This document shows positions 1 to 8,261 of a stretch of DNA of 56,129 nucleotides, in pieces. Source of the DNA: JBBKWQ01 sp037969115. GTDB lineage: Bacteria > Actinomycetota > Acidimicrobiia > Acidimicrobiales > Ilumatobacteraceae. Location of the stretch: contig JBBKWQ010000164.1 of assembly GCA_037969115.1 (NCBI GenBank), positions 1-56,129 of the forward strand, written 5' to 3'. The number at the start of each line of letters is the position of its first letter. The stretch's first letter is position 1. A model generated the notes under the pieces. It did no database searches. It worked only from the letters and a program-made list of their open reading frames with translations, and was not told where the DNA came from. A program made the position numbers and the translations under genes.

Positions 1-1453
1 CACCTACCACAGAGCCGGCGGGCGGTTCGGCGAACAGGCGCAGCGAAGCCGATGCCTTTCGCTTCGACAATCTGGGAACGCGAACGTCGAAGCCCGCGGC
101 GGCGATGGTCGGACCACCGACCGTCATGAACTCCCACGCCTCGTCCTGGCTCAGCGCGACCTGACCGCGACGCCGAACTCCCGCTCGATCGAGTTCGGGG
201 AAGAGACGCTCGAGTCGCTTCCATTCAGCGATGACGGTACGACTGGCCCGGTCTCCCCGCATGGCTGCGTCGACGGGCATCAGCTTCCCCCGGCCCGCCG
301 GCGCGCGCACGGTGATCAACCAGACGCCACCAGGGTCCGGAGGGTCGAGTTGTACCACGAGCCGCGGCCGCTTGAGCGATGTGACCGGGCCAGACCACTG
401 GTCGAGTTTCTTGGCAACGTCGGTCGCCAGGCCGGTGTGCGCCGTGAACGGCGAACCGTCCATGCGGGCGATGATCATTTCCGAGAGATCGATGGCGGAG
501 CTCGCCGAGGGCGGCGGCGCCGGCAGCTCCATGCGTTCCACGCTCTCGCGGACGATCGCCTCGACCACGGCGGCCATGACGGCCGCAGCGGTCGAACCAC
601 TGCCACCCCCGCCGAGCGCGGTCACCGTGCCCGGCATCGCTGCCGCCAGGGCTTCGACCGCAGGGTTGTTCACCAATGCAGGCAGCCAACGCACCGAGGC
701 CTCGACCTTGCCATCGTCGGATCGGCTGCCGAGCGTGAGGCTGGGGACGATCGAGCCACGGGCCACGAGGCGAACTCCCTCGATGGCGACCTGACCCAGC
801 CAGATGACGCTGGCGCCGAGCCCATCGACCTCTTCGACGGCACCGATGGCGACCAGCCACCCCAGGGCATCCTTCACCGGGATCGTCAGTGACTCGGCAA
901 CCACACCGCCGGGCAGCGGCACGCCACGATGCACCTGCCAGCCCATGGGCGGTCCGCCGAGTGCTTCCAACCGAGCCGCGAGCGCTTCGTTCGCCTCGGG
1001 TACCGCGCCGCGGCCAGATGCCCACACAACGATCTGACCAGCCGACCACGTGGCTTGGAGTTCGACCTCTCCGGGTTCGAGGCTTTCGTAGCTCAGGTCG
1101 TCGAAGTCAGCTTCGCCGTCGCCGCCACCGTTCGATGACTCACGCTCGTCCGCGGGCGGCAGCGGCCGCAGGATGGCCTCGGCCGTCTTCAGACCCTTGA
1201 GCGTGTGGGTGAAGTCGGCCACGACCTGATCGCGCTCCTCACCTCGCAGGCCACGAACCGACTCCAGCGCTTCCTCGGCGTCGACGATCAGCCGATCGAT
1301 GATCGCCAGCGATGCTCGCTCGTCGACGTGCAGCAAGGAGAGGTCGTCGACGGAGCCGGCGCCTTCCGCGATCGACCAGATGGCCCGTTCCAGTGTCTCT
1401 TCAAGTTCTCGTACGTCGAGCATCCGCATCCGTTCTGGATCGTCGTGTTGCAC
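1..1453 (-). CDS. SNF2-family helicase, N-terminal part (truncated by window edge)
   Basis: Read on the minus strand, an open frame runs from about 1453 off the left edge, giving about 484 residues. The visible part resembles the non-catalytic N-terminal region of actinobacterial SNF2/HelZ-type helicases (SNF2_assoc type). Supporting stretches are an Arg/Trp-rich motif ending RLFPELDRAG, then LSQDEAWEFM and AAAGFDVRVPRL near the truncated end. In this family these precede the ATPase core, which would lie outside the window. The start is uncertain: GTG at 1453 and ATG at 1429 or 1423 are all possible, and the frame stays open to about 1540. No ATPase motif is visible, so the call rests on N-terminal similarity only. 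It is transcribed away from its neighbours. Confidence 0.65.
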   Translation of the reverse strand, partial: MQHDDPERMRMLDVRELEETLERAIWSIAEGAGSVDDLSLLHVDERASLAIIDRLIVDAEEALESVRGLRGEERDQVVADFTHTLKGLKTAEAILRPLPPADERESSNGGGDGEADFDDLSYESLEPGEVELQATWSAGQIVVWASGRGAVPEANEALAARLEALGGPPMGWQVHRGVPLPGGVVAESLTIPVKDALGWLVAIGAVEEVDGLGASVIWLGQVAIEGVRLVARGSIVPSLTLGSRSDDGKVEASVRWLPALVNNPAVEALAAAMPGTVTALGGGGSGSTAAAVMAAVVEAIVRESVERMELPAPPPSASSAIDLSEMIIARMDGSPFTAHTGLATDVAKKLDQWSGPVTSLKRPRLVVQLDPPDPGGVWLITVRAPAGRGKLMPVDAAMRGDRASRTVIAEWKRLERLFPELDRAGVRRRGQVALSQDEAWEFMTVGGPTIAAAGFDVRVPRLSKRKASASLRLFAEPPAGSVVG

Positions 1454-1833
1454 CGGCGGGCCCCGATCGGCACTCGAGGGCCCCGATGTCGGCCGCTGAG
1501 CTGCCGAGGGGAGCGATTGCTGTGACCACACCTGATCGGATCACGCCGCCAGCGATGTGCAAACCGCTCCTGCGGCACGAGTGTACCCGCTGGTTCGCCT
1601 CATGGGGAAACACCACGCGACCGAATCTCGTCCTCAAATGCAGGTGGTCGAGCGAGCCACGATCGTCGGCGACAAGCGTTCTGACAGACCGTCGTACGCA
1701 CGAGCCGACTTGATGGATCGCGGACACGACGGTTCGGTCTCGCTCGGGGTCAATGTCAAGGGCGTGCTGCTCGGCTGCCAGCACGCGATCCCATCGATGC
1801 GCCACTCTGGTGGCGGGTCCGGGCTCTCGGCGC
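1454..1833. other. Intergenic stretch without a convincing gene
   Basis: About 380 bases between the helicase start and the next minus-strand gene. The short open frames here have no recognisable protein features, and no RNA gene or strong hairpin was seen. It probably holds the helicase promoter. Confidence 0.5.
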
Positions 1834-2097
1834 TCAGTCGATGACCGAGCGGCACTGCGAGCGATGGAATGCGTCCCAGTCGTCGTCGGTCAGCACGACC
1901 GGCGTCCGATCACTCAACCGTGGAGCGATCAGCACCAGGTGCCGTCCGTCGACTTCGACGTGGCCCTGGAGGTGATGTTTGGGATCCCAGGTCACCGTCG
2001 GCACGTCGTGCGCATCGTGGATGTCGAAGGAGTCCTGCAAGTGCTGCACGGCTCGTTCGTGTGCCGTTTGGTCGTCGAGTGCGATGGCCATGCTCAT
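1834..2097 (-). CDS. Small hypothetical protein
   Basis: An 87-residue protein that I do not recognise. It is acidic and His/Asp-rich in the middle (SFDIHDAHDVP, DPKHHLQG), followed by a beta-strand-like segment (GRHLVLIAPRL) and a DDDWDAFHRS end. It has no signal peptide or membrane segment. I chose the ATG at 2097 because a GGGG run lies about 8 bases upstream. An in-frame ATG at 2175 would add 26 unremarkable residues. It lies about 100 bp behind the flavoprotein gene on the same strand and may be the last gene of that operon. Confidence 0.5.
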   Translation of the reverse strand: MSMAIALDDQTAHERAVQHLQDSFDIHDAHDVPTVTWDPKHHLQGHVEVDGRHLVLIAPRLSDRTPVVLTDDDWDAFHRSQCRSVID

Positions 2098-2198
2098 CGT
2101 GTTCCCCAATCGTGATGGCCGTCGTTTCAGCGATTCGGCCGCTGTGGATTGTCGTTCCTGGACTTGTATCGACACGCCGGGCGATCACCTGAAGGAGT

Positions 2199-3521
2199 TC
2201 ATGTCGATCGATCCGACGGCGCGGCCGGATCCGAGGACTCCATCCATGCGATCGCGCCGTGTGCCGCAGCCACCGCGGTGCTGAACGACGCCTGCAACAG
2301 GTAGCCACCCGTCGGCGCTTCCCAGTCGAGCATCTCCCCGGCCACGAAGTTGCCGGCGATGGAGCGCAGCATCAGCCCGTCGTCGACAGCGTCCAGGAGT
2401 ACCCCACCGGCACTCGAGATCGCCCGGTCGATCGGCATCAGATCGGCGACCCGGATCGGGACCGCTTTGATGAGTGCCGCCAGCGACCGTGCCTCGGTGG
2501 GCATGTGGTTGGCCGTCGCCTCCCGAAGCAAGTTGACAGCGACGGGATGAAGTCCGACCGTGCGCCGCAACGCGGTGGTGAGCGAATCCTTCGGACGTCG
2601 TCGTTCGAGGCGTGCCGCCAAGTGTCGCTCCTCGAGGTCGGGTTGCAGATCGACCGACACCGTCGCAGCACCGACTCGATCGAGCTGTTCCCGGATCGAT
2701 GGCGAGTGGGCGTAGACGGGCCCTCCTTCCAGGCCCAACGTCGTGACCATCACATCGCCTCGCACGGGACCGGCGCCGTCCGTCGCGTCAACGACCTCGA
2801 CCGCGACGTTCTTGATCGGCGTACCGGCGAACTGTTCGACGAACGCACTCCCCCAACTCACCACGACGCCGCAGTTCGCCGAGCGCAGCTCACGCACCCC
2901 GATCCCGACGTTGCGGAACTCCTCGACCCAACCGCCGTCAGAGCCGACTCGCGGCCAGCTCGCCCCGCCGAGCGCGAAGATCGTCACGTCACTCCTCACC
3001 TCGACGGTCGCCTCGCCAGCCCCGTCGGTGGTGCCACGAGCGTTGGCAGGTTCTGGCCGCGAGAATCGGGCGACCCGCGGGAGCACGTCACCATCATGGC
3101 CACGCCCCCATCCGACCCACCGGTGCCGGACTGCGATCGTCACCCCGAGCCCGTCGAGACGCCCGAGCCAGGCGCGGAGCAGCGGCGTCGCTCGGAACGT
3201 CTGCGGGAAGACGCGACCGCTCGAACCGACGAAGGTCGGCTGCTCCAGCCCGGCACACCACTCGCGCAGCTCAGCCGGACCGAAGTATCGCAGGTGCCGA
3301 TCGAGCCAGGGGCTGGCTTCGCGGTATCGGCGCAGGAACTGGTCGAACGACTCGTCGTGTGTGATGTTCAAACCGCCACGGCCCGCCAGCAGGAACTTGC
3401 GACCGACCGATGGTCTGTGTTCGTACACCGTCACGGCCAGCCCGGCACCGGCGAGGACTTCGGCAGCCATCAGGCCGGCCGGCCCGCCGCCGACGACCGT
3501 GGCTGTTCGACGCTCGGTCAT
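2199..3521 (-). CDS. HI0933/YhiN-type FAD flavoprotein (TIGR03862-like)
   Basis: A 440-residue NAD(P)/FAD-dependent oxidoreductase. The N-terminus has a Rossmann FAD motif (VVGGGPAGLMAAEVL), followed by GRKFLLAGRGGLNITH, a hallmark of the HI0933/BaiN flavoprotein family. The C-terminal end contains SSAGGV and a GEMLDWEAPTGGYLLQ segment, also typical of it. The physiological substrate of this family is mostly unknown. The ATG at 3521 overlaps the stop of the upstream deacetylase gene by 4 bp (ATGA), which supports this start over one seven codons upstream and implies translational coupling. It is the penultimate gene of the ABC importer operon that begins at 9998. Confidence 0.85.
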   Translation of the reverse strand: MTERRTATVVGGGPAGLMAAEVLAGAGLAVTVYEHRPSVGRKFLLAGRGGLNITHDESFDQFLRRYREASPWLDRHLRYFGPAELREWCAGLEQPTFVGSSGRVFPQTFRATPLLRAWLGRLDGLGVTIAVRHRWVGWGRGHDGDVLPRVARFSRPEPANARGTTDGAGEATVEVRSDVTIFALGGASWPRVGSDGGWVEEFRNVGIGVRELRSANCGVVVSWGSAFVEQFAGTPIKNVAVEVVDATDGAGPVRGDVMVTTLGLEGGPVYAHSPSIREQLDRVGAATVSVDLQPDLEERHLAARLERRRPKDSLTTALRRTVGLHPVAVNLLREATANHMPTEARSLAALIKAVPIRVADLMPIDRAISSAGGVLLDAVDDGLMLRSIAGNFVAGEMLDWEAPTGGYLLQASFSTAVAAAHGAIAWMESSDPAAPSDRST

Positions 3522-4381
3522 TGCCCGGCCCGGGAGCGCCATTCGTCGCGGAGCTCACGCATTCCCGTGAGCAGGTACCCACGATCGTCGAGCCACGAGG
3601 CCCATTCGTCGGTGCCGAACAGGTCGTGTTCGTCGCAGCGCACGTGGAACTGATCGGGCTCGATCTGGTCGATCTCGCCCGCCGCCCGGACGCAGGGATG
3701 GAACGCGCAGAACACCAGATCGTCCTCGAGCTCGCCGAGCAGCGATCGATAGTCGGCGGGGCGGTCGCGCGGCCGACCGAAATCGGTCTCGAGGACGCGG
3801 TCGAAGACGGGCAGTCCGGCATTCAGGGCTGCGGCGGCGAACGGCTCGAACGCCGCGTCGGTGACATCGGCGAGATGGTTGCGCGGCCCGTACGCGTCGA
3901 GCGATCGCGTGATGAGGACCGGAACGTCGTAATCGACGCCGACCTGCACGTATCGGTCGCACCACTCCGGAGCGAGCGCCGAGCCCATGTGGGTGTCGAG
4001 ATGTGTCACGTCGATCCCCGATGCGAGTGCCCGATCGATCTGGGCGCGCCACTCGGCCTCCACTGCGTCCGGGTGTGCGTGGCGTCGCACCGAGGCGACA
4101 TCGCGCCAGCAGTAGCCGTCGACATCGGTGAGGCCGGCAGTGAGCGGTGGGCGTGTCAGCGGCGCCCACCGGTAGTGCGCCTTTTCTGCATTGAGCGTGA
4201 GGTGCACACCGACGTCGAGCTGGTCGTTGCCGGCCGCGAGCTCGGCGATCTCCGGGAACCAAGGACAGGGCACCATGACCGAACCCGACGTGATGGTGCC
4301 CACCGCAGACAGCTCGAGGAACGATCGGTTGGCGCCGTGACACATCCCCACGTCGTCGGCGTGCACGACGAGTCGAGTCAT
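3518..4381 (-). CDS. ChbG/YdjC-like carbohydrate deacetylase
   Basis: A 287-residue protein of the YdjC/ChbG deacetylase family (PF04794), metal-dependent enzymes that remove acetyl groups from amino sugars. It opens with MTRLVVHADDVGMCHGAN, the family's Asp-Asp-His-type metal site, and continues with GVHLTLN and a THLDTHMG motif that carry further metal/catalytic residues. The ATG at 4381 overlaps the upstream ATP-binding gene's stop as ATGA. Its place within a peptide-type ABC operon suggests that an imported, possibly acetylated amino-sugar compound is processed here. The actual substrate is not evident. Confidence 0.85.
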   Translation of the reverse strand: MTRLVVHADDVGMCHGANRSFLELSAVGTITSGSVMVPCPWFPEIAELAAGNDQLDVGVHLTLNAEKAHYRWAPLTRPPLTAGLTDVDGYCWRDVASVRRHAHPDAVEAEWRAQIDRALASGIDVTHLDTHMGSALAPEWCDRYVQVGVDYDVPVLITRSLDAYGPRNHLADVTDAAFEPFAAAALNAGLPVFDRVLETDFGRPRDRPADYRSLLGELEDDLVFCAFHPCVRAAGEIDQIEPDQFHVRCDEHDLFGTDEWASWLDDRGYLLTGMRELRDEWRSRAGQ

Positions 4382-5403
4382 GACACCAACTCCGCGGCGC
4401 GGTCGACGTGCAGGTCGTCGTGACCGCGCGGGTAATGGCACGCAACGAAGTGGCCTTCGGTCAACTCTCGAAGCTCGGGTTCCTGCGCGGCACAATGCGC
4501 GGTCGCGTGCGGACAGCGGGTCCTGAATCGGCATCCCGTCGGGGGCGCCAGTGGCGAGGGAAGCTCACCGCTGATGAGTTCGACCGCCGGTGGCAGGTCG
4601 AGCGAGTGCCCCGGGATCGATGCGAGTAGCGCCCTGCTGTACGGATGGGTGGGGTCGTCGTACAGCTGGTCGGTCGCGGCAACCTCGCAGACCTTGCCGA
4701 GGTACATCACCATCACGCGGTCGCTGATGTTCTTCACCACTGCCAAATCATGGCTGATGAACAACATGGTCAGGCCGAATCGTTCCTTCAACCGTTCGAG
4801 GAGGTTCAGAATCTGCGCCTGGACCGAGACGTCGAGTGCCGAAACCGGCTCGTCGAGGATCAGTACGTCGGGTCCCATCACGAGCGCTCGCGCGATGCAG
4901 ATCCGCTGGCACTGGCCACCGGAGAACTCGTGCGGTCGACGATCGCCCACGGCAGAACCGTCGAGGCCCACCTCGGCCATGATCTCGTCGATGCGTGCCT
5001 CGTCGGCGGCGGTCCGCTTGCCGCCCCAGATGTCGATTCCTTCTCGAACGAGGTCGCGGACGCGGCGACGCGGATTCAACGAGGACACAGGGTCCTGAAA
5101 GATCATCTGCATCGGGCGCCGATGTTCGCGCAGTACCGTTCCACTCTCGACCGTGAGGTCGTTGCCGTTGAAAACGATGCTGCCCGATGTGGCCCGCTCG
5201 AGCTGCATGACCGCACGCCCGACCGTGCTCTTGCCACACCCTGACTCACCGACGACGCCGAGTGTCTCGCCGGCGGCCAGGTCGAAGCTGACGCCCGACA
5301 CCGCATGCACCACCGACCTGCGCGGCCCGGTGAACTCGACGACGAGATCGATGACCTGAAGTACCGCGTCGTTTCTCAGGTGGATCGTTCCGCTACCCGC
5401 CAT
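4378..5403 (-). CDS. Opp/Dpp-type ABC transporter ATP-binding protein (DppF-like)
   Basis: A 341-residue ATPase of an oligopeptide/dipeptide-type importer. Walker A is GESGCGKST, the signature is FSGGQCQR, Walker B is VLILDEPVSALD and the H-loop is FISHDLAVV. The C-terminal oligopeptide-transporter extension with its cysteine cluster (CRFRTRCPHATAHC) is present. This cluster is typical of OppD/DppF proteins. It overlaps the fused permease-ATPase gene by 11 bp and is translationally coupled to the deacetylase downstream. It would pair with the ATPase half of the 5393-7318 protein to form the ATPase dimer. Confidence 0.93.
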   Translation of the reverse strand: MAGSGTIHLRNDAVLQVIDLVVEFTGPRRSVVHAVSGVSFDLAAGETLGVVGESGCGKSTVGRAVMQLERATSGSIVFNGNDLTVESGTVLREHRRPMQMIFQDPVSSLNPRRRVRDLVREGIDIWGGKRTAADEARIDEIMAEVGLDGSAVGDRRPHEFSGGQCQRICIARALVMGPDVLILDEPVSALDVSVQAQILNLLERLKERFGLTMLFISHDLAVVKNISDRVMVMYLGKVCEVAATDQLYDDPTHPYSRALLASIPGHSLDLPPAVELISGELPSPLAPPTGCRFRTRCPHATAHCAAQEPELRELTEGHFVACHYPRGHDDLHVDRAAELVS

Positions 5404-7318
5404 TCGACACCCCGTCTCCGACGTGCGCCGGGGTCGGAACCGCCGGAAAATGGCAGCGATACCAATGGTCGCCCGAGCCTTCTCGTACTGGTGCTTCGGT
5501 CCGGCAGCGTTCTTGGGCCGCCTCGCAACGATCGGCGAACCGGCAACCGCCGGGCGGATCGATGAGCGAGGGCGGAAGACCGTCGATCGTGGTCAGCAGC
5601 GAGTGACTCGGCAGATCGAGGTCGGGCATCGACTGCATCAATGCGACCGTGTATCGGTGCTTGGGTTCCGAGAAGATCACGTCGGTCGGACCGGACTCGA
5701 CGATCTCGCCGGCATACACGATCGCAACTCGGTCGGTGAATCCCTTGACCACCGCCAGGTCGTGGGTGACGAGCACCATCGCCATGTGCCTCGATCGTTG
5801 GAGGTCGGACAGCAGCCGCAGGATCTGGTCCTGAATGGTGACGTCGAGTGCAGTCGTGGGTTCGTCGGCGAGCAGGAGGTCGGGCTCGTTCGCCAGAGCG
5901 ATCGCGATGGTGACTCGCTGGCGCATGCCGCCCGACATCTGATGCGGATACTCCCGCAAACGGCGCTCCGGGGCCGAGATGCCGACCTGCTTCATCAGGT
6001 CGAGCGCACGAGCACGCGCGTCTGCCTTCGACATCTTCTGATGCACGATCATCGGCTCGATGATCTGCGCATCGACGCGCCGCACCGGGTTCAGCGCCGT
6101 CAACGGGTTCTGCGACACCATGCCGACCCGTGTACCCAGCGTCGTTCGAGTCATCGCAGGATCGGACCGGAGCATGTCGACACCGACCACCTCGACCGCA
6201 CCGGACCGCGTGACGTCGGCGAGGGCGAATGCGCCGACGATCGATCGAAGGAGCATGGTCTTGCCCGAACCCGACTCACCGACCACCCCCAACGCCTCGC
6301 CGGCGGCGACGTCGAGCGAGACACCGTCTACAGCGCGGACGTCACCGTTGGGCGTATGGAGCGTGGTGAACAGGTCTTCGATGTGGAGCGTGGCGCCACT
6401 CGGGCTCCGCCGATGCTCACCCTCGGTGCGCAACCGACGTTGTGTGGCGACTTCGCGGGGCGCATAGAGCGAACGGAGGCCGTCGCCGGCCAGGTTGAAC
6501 GCCAGGATCGTCAGGAACATCACCGTCGCGGGGACGAGTGCGACGTGCGCGTGGTTCTGGATGTCGCCGGCTCCTTCGGAGATCAGCTTGCCCCACGTGG
6601 TCTGGTCGAGCGAGAGCCCGATGAAGGCCAGCGCCCCCTCGGCGACGATGACGATGGCGAACCCGATGAAGGCGAGCGACAGCACGGGGAGCACCAGGTT
6701 GGGTGCGATTTCGTGACGGAGGATGCGACCCTTGGTGGCACCCATCGACTCGGCGGCATCGACGAACTCTCGCTCGGACAGCGCAAACGTCGCGCCTCGG
6801 ACGAGGCGGGCGTAGCCGGGTACACCCGTCACGGTGAACAGCACGATGAACACGAACATCGAGTTGCCGAATGTCGCCCTCACTGCGATGAGCAGCACGA
6901 GCGCGGGGAACGCGAGAGCGATGTCGATGAGCACCGTGACCAGTCCGTCGACCCTGCCACGGAGGTAGCCCGCTGCGGCGCCGACAGCGGAGCCGAGCAG
7001 TGCGCTGCACACGGTGACGACCACGCCGAGGATCAGCGCCGGCCGAGCCCCGGCGACGACCCGAGCGAACACATCACGGCCTTGGCCGTCACCGCCGAAC
7101 CACGCATTGGTGCCCGGCGCCTCGAAGCGTCCGACGTCTCGAGTGCGGATGCCGAGCTCATCGGGATCACGGAGTGGCAACAGATCGGCGAACGCGGCGA
7201 GGAACACGAGCAGTCCGATCCATGCGATCGACATCACGAGCACGATGCCAACCCCGCGGACGCCCCTTCGGACGGGCTGCTCGACAACGCTGACGGCGAC
7301 AGGATCAGCGAGCGCCAT
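5393..7318 (-). CDS. Fused ABC permease-ATPase (DppC-DppD-like)
   Basis: A 641-residue fusion. Residues 1 to about 300 form a DppC-type permease with an N-terminal hydrophobic helix, several further membrane segments and the inner-membrane component motif region around ESMGATKGRILRHEIAPN. Residues about 310-641 form a DppD-type ATPase with Walker A GESGSGKT, signature MSGGMRQR, Walker B LLLADEPTTALD and a C-terminal cysteine-containing Opp extension (CRFADRCEAAQERC). The ATG at 7318 was chosen because the family N-terminus begins there. It overlaps the upstream permease gene by 14 bp. Permease and ATPase are usually separate genes, and the frame reads through a short linker without a stop. 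This looks like a real fusion, as the whole frame is open and both halves look intact. Confidence 0.9.
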   Translation of the reverse strand: MALADPVAVSVVEQPVRRGVRGVGIVLVMSIAWIGLLVFLAAFADLLPLRDPDELGIRTRDVGRFEAPGTNAWFGGDGQGRDVFARVVAGARPALILGVVVTVCSALLGSAVGAAAGYLRGRVDGLVTVLIDIALAFPALVLLIAVRATFGNSMFVFIVLFTVTGVPGYARLVRGATFALSEREFVDAAESMGATKGRILRHEIAPNLVLPVLSLAFIGFAIVIVAEGALAFIGLSLDQTTWGKLISEGAGDIQNHAHVALVPATVMFLTILAFNLAGDGLRSLYAPREVATQRRLRTEGEHRRSPSGATLHIEDLFTTLHTPNGDVRAVDGVSLDVAAGEALGVVGESGSGKTMLLRSIVGAFALADVTRSGAVEVVGVDMLRSDPAMTRTTLGTRVGMVSQNPLTALNPVRRVDAQIIEPMIVHQKMSKADARARALDLMKQVGISAPERRLREYPHQMSGGMRQRVTIAIALANEPDLLLADEPTTALDVTIQDQILRLLSDLQRSRHMAMVLVTHDLAVVKGFTDRVAIVYAGEIVESGPTDVIFSEPKHRYTVALMQSMPDLDLPSHSLLTTIDGLPPSLIDPPGGCRFADRCEAAQERCRTEAPVREGSGDHWYRCHFPAVPTPAHVGDGVSNGG

Positions 7319-8258
7319 GGCGAATCCTGGGATCGAGAACGGAGTAGAGGATGTCGACCAGGAAGTTGAGGCCCACGTAGGCGACGGTGAGGAGCGCGAC
7401 GACCGCCGCAACGACCGAGAAGTCCTCGAGGACGACCGACTGGATCACCAGGCGACCCATGCCGTTGATCGCGAAGAGGACCTCGATGATGAAGACGCCA
7501 CCGATGAGGCCTGCGACATTGAGTCCGAGCGCGGTGGTGAAGTTCAGCGACGACGGTCGGAGCACGTGGCGCCACATGATGCGTCGCTCGGTCAGTCCAC
7601 GCGCCTGAGCGAGCATCACGTAGTCCTCCTGCAACGTGTCGATGAGGTCACTTCGGAGGAGCCTCAGGTAGACCGCCACGAGGTTGAGCGCGAGTGTGAG
7701 TGAGGGCAGGAACATCTGCCTGAGGTTGGCGAGCGGGTCGTCGAAGATGCTCGGCAAGTTGTCGACGATCGTGGGGAACCAGTGGAGCTTGACCCCGAAC
7801 AGAAACGACATGTAGATCCCGAGCACGAACGCCGGGAGCGCCAGCAACGCGAACGCCGTCGACGACGCCACCCGGTCGAGCAGGCCCCCTGGGTGCCGGG
7901 CCGACGAGATGGCGAGTGGCACCGCGATCGCGATGGCCATGATCTCGGCCAGCACCATCAGTTCGAGCGTCTTGGGCAGCGATTGGCGGATCAGATCCCA
8001 GCTGGTGAAGCCACTCGTGACCACCGAATCGCCGAAGTCGAACCGCAAGGCATCGGTGACCCAGCTGAAGTACCGAACGAGCAGCGGATCGTTCAGACCC
8101 ATCTCCTCTCGGAGCGCTGCCACGACCTCTGGGGTCGCATTGAGCCCGGCCTTGGTCGCCGCCGGATCTCCCGGCGCTCGGTCGAGCAGGAAGAAGGTGA
8201 AGAACGTGACCGTCACGAAGACGAGCACCAAGCGCGCGACGCGCTTGAGAAGAGCCAC
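7305..8258 (-). CDS. Opp/Dpp-type ABC transporter permease (DppB-like)
   Basis: A 317-residue inner-membrane permease. It starts with a hydrophobic helix (RLVLVFVTVTFFTFFLLDRAPGDP), the classic DppB N-terminus ending in the PGDP motif. Five or six membrane segments follow, with the coupling-loop region AQARGLTERRIMWRHVLRPS. It pairs with the permease half of the downstream fusion. It begins 3 bp after the substrate-binding protein gene, so both are one transcription unit. The substrate class cannot be told from the permease. Confidence 0.93.
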   Translation of the reverse strand: MALLKRVARLVLVFVTVTFFTFFLLDRAPGDPAATKAGLNATPEVVAALREEMGLNDPLLVRYFSWVTDALRFDFGDSVVTSGFTSWDLIRQSLPKTLELMVLAEIMAIAIAVPLAISSARHPGGLLDRVASSTAFALLALPAFVLGIYMSFLFGVKLHWFPTIVDNLPSIFDDPLANLRQMFLPSLTLALNLVAVYLRLLRSDLIDTLQEDYVMLAQARGLTERRIMWRHVLRPSSLNFTTALGLNVAGLIGGVFIIEVLFAINGMGRLVIQSVVLEDFSVVAAVVALLTVAYVGLNFLVDILYSVLDPRIRHGAR

Positions 8259-8261
8259 CGT

